From the NCBI RefSeq assembly GCF_009937975.1, contig NZ_AP018441.1, positions 1,922,001-1,986,000 of the forward strand: DNA of 64,000 bases, in the 5' to 3' direction. This DNA comes from Undibacterium sp. YM2. GTDB lineage: Bacteria; Pseudomonadota; Gammaproteobacteria; Burkholderiales; Burkholderiaceae_D. The position numbers and the translations under genes are program-made. The notes beneath the pieces were generated by a model. The model searched no databases. It saw only the letters and a program-made list of their open reading frames with translations, and was not told the origin of the DNA. Positions 60,238-64,000 of this stretch are shown here, one piece after another. How positions within the stretch are numbered: the stretch's first letter is position 1; the number at the start of each line of letters is the position of its first letter.

Positions 60238-60569
60238 GTAAGTCTTTTACCGAAGCCTGTCACGTCAAATACAGTAGCCGTAGTTACGTCATTCCTGCAT
60301 GCTTTTGGCAGGAATCTAGCGACGTTCATCGTATTCTATGAAGTTTATTTGTTCGGATGCGTAGCCAATCCGGGGCCTTGATTTGAAAAGCATGCACATG
60401 TAATTTTGCGATTGCTTGTCAGCTATGGACTAGCGACTATATTTCTTTTGCTTCGCTAAAGAGTGATGCCAAAAAAAGCGACTCAGACCTCGTACCTTAG
60501 GTCTCAAAGTCTTTATAATTTGGCACATGATTTCTTTGTTGATACTGCAATCGATACGACATCTGCAAA
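60238..60569. other. Intergenic region after the lipid cluster
   Basis: About 330 bp between the SDR and Sel1-repeat genes. It has a short inverted repeat ATTCCTGC (60291-60298) / GCAGGAAT (60308-60315), flanked by ACGTC and GACGT, which may be a dispersed repeat or the SDR terminator. Nothing else is recognisable. Confidence 0.5.
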
Positions 60570-62024
60570 ATGGGAGAGGAAATGGGCGAAGAAAATACCA
60601 ATGTCAAAATGATCAAATATCGCCTTTCTTTATTTCAAGCCCGCGCCTCGGCACTTCAATCTAAGCCGTCTCCTGCAAAGCCGGTATTGCGCAAGTCAGG
60701 AAGCAGTTTGTTGCGTGCCATTTTCCTGTCATCCTTGATGCTTGGTGCGGCAGACATGTCGACTGCAAGTGAAAAAGATGTGAAGTCTGCAAACAGTATT
60801 AGCCTTGATGATGCGAAGATTAATGGCATACGCGAGAAAGCCGTTAAGGGCGATGCCGATGCTCAATACCAAATGGGTCTGATGTTTGCAACAGGCAGGG
60901 GTGCTGCTCAAAACTATGATGAGGCATTGAGATGGTTTCGCCCAGCGGCTCAGCGTGGCTTTGCAAAGGCCGAGACATCCATGGGATTTATGTACGCGAA
61001 TGGATTTGCTGTCGCGAAGAGTGACACCCAGGCACTGTATTGGTATGAAAAAGCTGCAAATCATGGCGACCCTGTCGCACAAAATAATTTAGCAATGCTG
61101 TATGACCAGGGGATAGGAAATCAGCCGCATTCCAGGGATGCCAGCAAGGCATTGAAGTGGTACAGGAAAGCAGCAGAACAAGGCGTAGTCGTTGCTCAGG
61201 CGCGTCTGGGTTTCATTTACATGATAGGTGAAGATATTGCCAGGAATGGAGATGAGGCATTTACCTGGACCAGCAAGGCAGCCAGACAAGGGCATCTGGA
61301 ATCGATGGCCAATCTGGGTTATTTGTATGAGCAAGGTTTGGGCGTAAAACAAAGTTATGCTGAAGCATTGAAATGGTATGTTACTGCTGCCAATGCGGGC
61401 TCTCCTATGGGGGAATTCAATATCGCCCACTTATACCAGGAAGGTCTGGGTGTAGCAAAAGACAGTGCTTTGGCCCTGAGCTGGTATAGAAAAGCAGCCG
61501 ATCATGGCATGGCGGAAGCGTGGACGCGCTTGGCGAGTGCCAGTCGTCGTGGTGAGGGAGCGGTAAAAAATCAAGCTGAAGCAATCAGGCTGTACCGGAT
61601 TGCAGCCGATATGGGTAGCGTGGACGCGCAACATGATCTTGGTCTTGCCTACATGAATGGCGATGGCGTCCCACAAGATGATATAGAAGCGGAAAAGAGG
61701 TTTGAACAGGCAGCTGATCAAGGTGATGTTGAAACACAGTTCCTGCTTTTTAAGCTTTATCTTGACAGGTATGACAGGAATGGAAGCCTTGGGGCAGAGT
61801 CTTTCTTTAAAAAATCCGCGAACTCAGTCAAAGCCTATAAATGGCTCTTGATCGCAAAGTCAAATTCGATAAAAGATTGCAAGATTTGCAAAACTGCTGA
61901 CAGTTATTTACAAATAGCTGATTTAGCCATGACAGCAAAAGATATCAAGCAAGCAAAGGACTATGTAATCGAGTGGAATACAAGATTTTCGAAAAGGCCG
62001 CGAAAAGAAATATTGCCTCTCTAG
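60570..62024 (+). CDS. Sel1-like repeat protein
   Basis: 484-aa protein with a basic N-terminus and one hydrophobic segment (about residues 50-66) that may be an uncleaved anchor. It carries about ten Sel1 repeats of 36 residues: DADAQYQMGLMFATGRGAAQNYDEALRWFRPAAQRG, AKAETSMGFMYANG, DPVAQNNLAMLYDQG and so on. Sel1 repeats form TPR-like solenoids for protein binding, often in the periplasm. The partner is unknown. There are in-frame ATGs at 60570 and 60582; neither has an ideal ribosome-binding site. Confidence 0.88.
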   Translation: MGEEMGEENTNVKMIKYRLSLFQARASALQSKPSPAKPVLRKSGSSLLRAIFLSSLMLGAADMSTASEKDVKSANSISLDDAKINGIREKAVKGDADAQYQMGLMFATGRGAAQNYDEALRWFRPAAQRGFAKAETSMGFMYANGFAVAKSDTQALYWYEKAANHGDPVAQNNLAMLYDQGIGNQPHSRDASKALKWYRKAAEQGVVVAQARLGFIYMIGEDIARNGDEAFTWTSKAARQGHLESMANLGYLYEQGLGVKQSYAEALKWYVTAANAGSPMGEFNIAHLYQEGLGVAKDSALALSWYRKAADHGMAEAWTRLASASRRGEGAVKNQAEAIRLYRIAADMGSVDAQHDLGLAYMNGDGVPQDDIEAEKRFEQAADQGDVETQFLLFKLYLDRYDRNGSLGAESFFKKSANSVKAYKWLLIAKSNSIKDCKICKTADSYLQIADLAMTAKDIKQAKDYVIEWNTRFSKRPRKEILPL

Positions 62025-62082
62025 TCAAGTATTCCCATCGCATACAGTGGTATGCCCGCTTTTATCGACAGCTTTGAAAAAG

Positions 62083-62119
62083 AAAATCGTCCATGACACT
62101 TATTTCATGGACGATTTTT
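62083..62119. terminator. Bidirectional terminator
   Basis: AAAATCGTCCATGA pairs perfectly with TCATGGACGATTTT around an eight-base loop, with As before and Ts after, so it can serve both the Sel1 gene and the convergent parC. Confidence 0.9.
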
Positions 62120-62163
62120 AATGTCACAATCAGCAAACACTACTGATCAAACGCAAACAGCCA

Positions 62164-64000
62164 TTACTCTTTTGCCGTAATTTTCTGCAAGCCACTAGCC
62201 TTGATCTTGGCTTCCAGCGCCTTGCCCTTGCGCGCACGTTTACCGATATGGATGCCCAGACCGCTTGCACTGAGATTGACTTCCTGCGGTTTGCCGCCAC
62301 GACCTATGCCAAGCACGCGTACACCGCGTTGGCTGATGGCCTGAGCTGACACTAGGCTTTCCTTGTCTTCCAGTTCCATCAAGATCACGCCACGGCCACC
62401 GCTGGAGAGTTGCTTGATTTCTGCCAGGCCAAAGACCAGCAAACGACCTTTTTCTGACAAACAGGCAATCGCGCTGGCGTCGTCAGCGACTACGGCAGGT
62501 GGCAACGGTTGATCTGCTTCTTCCAGTGTCATGAAAGCTTTGCCGGCTTTCATGCGGCCTACCATGTCGCCGACTTTTGCGGTAAAGCCATAACCAGCAG
62601 TCGATGACAGTAACAGGCTGATGTCGGCACTGCCAGCAAAGTAATGCAAAATCTTACTGCCAGCGGCCAGGTCTATCAGGGTAGTGATAGGTACGCCATC
62701 ACCACGGGCACCGGGCAGGGCAGAGACGGCGACGGAATACACGCGGCCATTCGAACCAAATACCAGCAATTGATCTACCGTGCGGCATTCAAAGGTGCCG
62801 TACAGGCTGTCGCCCGCCTTGAAGGTGAACTGACCATTGTCATGACCATGGCCGGTACGTGCACGTACCCAACCTTTTTCCGAGATGACCACGGTGACGG
62901 GTTCATCGATGACTTTTTGTTCTACTGAAGCCTTGGCAGCTTCTTCGATAACGGTACGACGGGCATCGCCAAACTGTTTGGCATCGGCTTCGATTTCCTT
63001 GATGAGCATGCGCTTCATTGAGGAAGGGTTTTCCAGCAAGTCATGCAGGCCCGCTTTTTCTTTGCGCAATTCATCCAGTTGCTGCTGTATCTTGATCGCT
63101 TCCAGACGCGCCAACTGACGCAAGCGAATTTCCAGAATATCTTCAGCCTGGATATCTGACAGCTTGAAGGCCGCAATCAGCGCAGGCTTGGGATCATCAG
63201 ATTCACGGATGATGCGTATGACTTCATCGATATTCAACAGTACCGCTTCACGGCCTTCCAGGATATGGATGCGGTCATCTACCTTTTTCAGGCGGAACTG
63301 GGTGCGGCGTGTGACTGTTGTGAAGCGGAAGGCTATCCATTCACTAAGAATGTCGAGCAAACCTTTTTGACGTGGGCGGCCATCGCCGCCTATCATCACC
63401 AGGTTGATCGATGCTGAGGTTTCCAGTGAAGTATGGGCGAGCAGCATTTGCATGAACTCGGCCTGGTCCTGGTTTTTGGATTTTGGTTCCAGTACCAGGC
63501 GTACCGGCGCATCCTTGCCGGACTCATCGCGTACCGTATCGAGCACTGACAGGATGACTTGTTTCAATGCCACCTGTTCTGGCGACAGCGTCTTTTTACC
63601 CAGCTTGATTTTAGGGTTGGTCAGCTCGTCGATTTCTTCCAGCACTTTTTGTGAGGACGTGCCAGGCGGTAATTCTGTGACCACGGCTTGCCACTGGCCG
63701 CGTGCCATTTCTTCTATCTTCCAGCGTGCACGCACCTTCATGCTGCCACGGCCAGTCGCATACATATCGGCGATGGTGGATGCCGGCGTAATGATTTGCC
63801 CGCCACCCGGGAAGTCAGGACCAGGGATGTATTCCATCAACTCGGCATGCTTCATGGCCGGGTTGCGTATCAGGGCTACTGCGGCTTTGGCGACTTCAGT
63901 CAAATTATGCGAAGGGATTTCTGTTGCCAGACCGACGGCAATGCCGGATGCGCCATTCAGCAAGACGAAGGGCAGGCGGCTGGGCAGGAGCCTGGGCTCT
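62164..64000 (-). CDS. parC: DNA topoisomerase IV subunit A, N-terminal part missing
   Basis: Type IIA topoisomerase subunit that decatenates daughter chromosomes. The frame is open to the window edge; the catalytic tyrosine region lies outside. Visible are LLNGASGIAVGLATEIPSHNL, IPGPDFPGGGQI (the PDFPGG motif), the coiled-coil dimer region and C-terminal beta-pinwheel blades (GRVYSVAVSALPGARGDG and GRLLVFGLAEIKQL). The short C-terminal domain and lack of the GyrA-box fit ParC rather than GyrA. The track start at 63963 is a Leu codon, not the true start. Confidence 0.95.
   Translation of the reverse strand, partial: EPRLLPSRLPFVLLNGASGIAVGLATEIPSHNLTEVAKAAVALIRNPAMKHAELMEYIPGPDFPGGGQIITPASTIADMYATGRGSMKVRARWKIEEMARGQWQAVVTELPPGTSSQKVLEEIDELTNPKIKLGKKTLSPEQVALKQVILSVLDTVRDESGKDAPVRLVLEPKSKNQDQAEFMQMLLAHTSLETSASINLVMIGGDGRPRQKGLLDILSEWIAFRFTTVTRRTQFRLKKVDDRIHILEGREAVLLNIDEVIRIIRESDDPKPALIAAFKLSDIQAEDILEIRLRQLARLEAIKIQQQLDELRKEKAGLHDLLENPSSMKRMLIKEIEADAKQFGDARRTVIEEAAKASVEQKVIDEPVTVVISEKGWVRARTGHGHDNGQFTFKAGDSLYGTFECRTVDQLLVFGSNGRVYSVAVSALPGARGDGVPITTLIDLAAGSKILHYFAGSADISLLLSSTAGYGFTAKVGDMVGRMKAGKAFMTLEEADQPLPPAVVADDASAIACLSEKGRLLVFGLAEIKQLSSGGRGVILMELEDKESLVSAQAISQRGVRVLGIGRGGKPQEVNLSASGLGIHIGKRARKGKALEAKIKASGLQKITAKE

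Noticed and set aside
1..64000. tRNA, rRNA, prophage, insertion sequence or origin
   Set aside because: I looked for these and saw no cloverleaf, rRNA-like stretch, transposase, integrase or DnaA-box cluster.

Overview
The window looks like chromosomal DNA of a betaproteobacterium of the order Burkholderiales, probably Oxalobacteraceae and Undibacterium-like. This is inferred from protein style (RsgA, Orn, ParC, HutU/H/D/I, DUF748, DUF2242, DUF3820) and a moderate G+C content, not from a marker gene. I see no rRNA or tRNA gene, phage, transposase or CRISPR array. Both ends cut genes: an MBOAT O-acyltransferase at the left and parC at the right.

Layout. 1-2292: a polysaccharide O-acetylation pair (AlgI-like and AlgX/J-like). 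2318-8605: housekeeping (2H phosphoesterase, sirtuin, SUKH protein, rsgA, pterin dehydratase, M48 protease, orn, FKBP). 9002-14758: a + strand run (beta-propeller, polysaccharide deacetylase, sterol desaturase-like, EI24, molybdopterin-binding protein, TAXI-type binding protein). 15424-23359: acetamidase, AraC regulator, SRPBCC protein, serine hydrolase lipoprotein, two-component system, small HTH protein whose ribosome-binding site lies in a hairpin, threonine aldolase. 23465-25174: M14 peptidase. 25186-29326: an AT-richer accessory island. 29381-35552: small proteins, HutC, LysR/SDR pair, PEP mutase-like protein, GNAT and rhodanese. 35707-41299: histidine utilisation (hutU-hutH, hutD-hutI) with a HutC-type operator. 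41366-49229: DUF748 protein, M28 peptidase, response regulator and Hpt-REC-REC-GGDEF protein. 49551-53717: LysR-controlled redox/quinone detoxification genes. 53947-60237: a six-gene lipid-modification cluster. 60570-62024: Sel1-repeat protein. The remainder is parC.

The most interesting region is 25186-28629. Two small proteins (71 and 90 aa) share a LigA-like alpha-helical domain and end in short tails of different sequence. They flank a membrane diguanylate cyclase and are followed by a tetrapyrrole-methylase-fold enzyme that closely resembles split borosin alpha-N-methyltransferases of the SonM type. I read this as a split borosin (backbone N-methylated RiPP) locus with two precursors. 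The precursors share a promoter-proximal element centred on GGTATTACC, and a terminator separates the second precursor from the methyltransferase. The borosin family is known; the two-precursor arrangement with an interposed c-di-GMP enzyme is what deserves attention here.

A second candidate system is the lipid cluster: CDP-diacylglycerol synthase, hydrolase-methyltransferase fusion, CDP-alcohol phosphotransferase, PAP2-dual-specificity phosphatase fusion, a patatin-like protein with altered catalytic residues, and an SDR. Together these could make and methylate an unusual phospholipid headgroup.

Two genes (47587-49229 and 50540-51444) are each broken by an apparent single-base loss in a homopolymer. 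Homopolymer miscalls in the assembly should be excluded before calling them pseudogenes.
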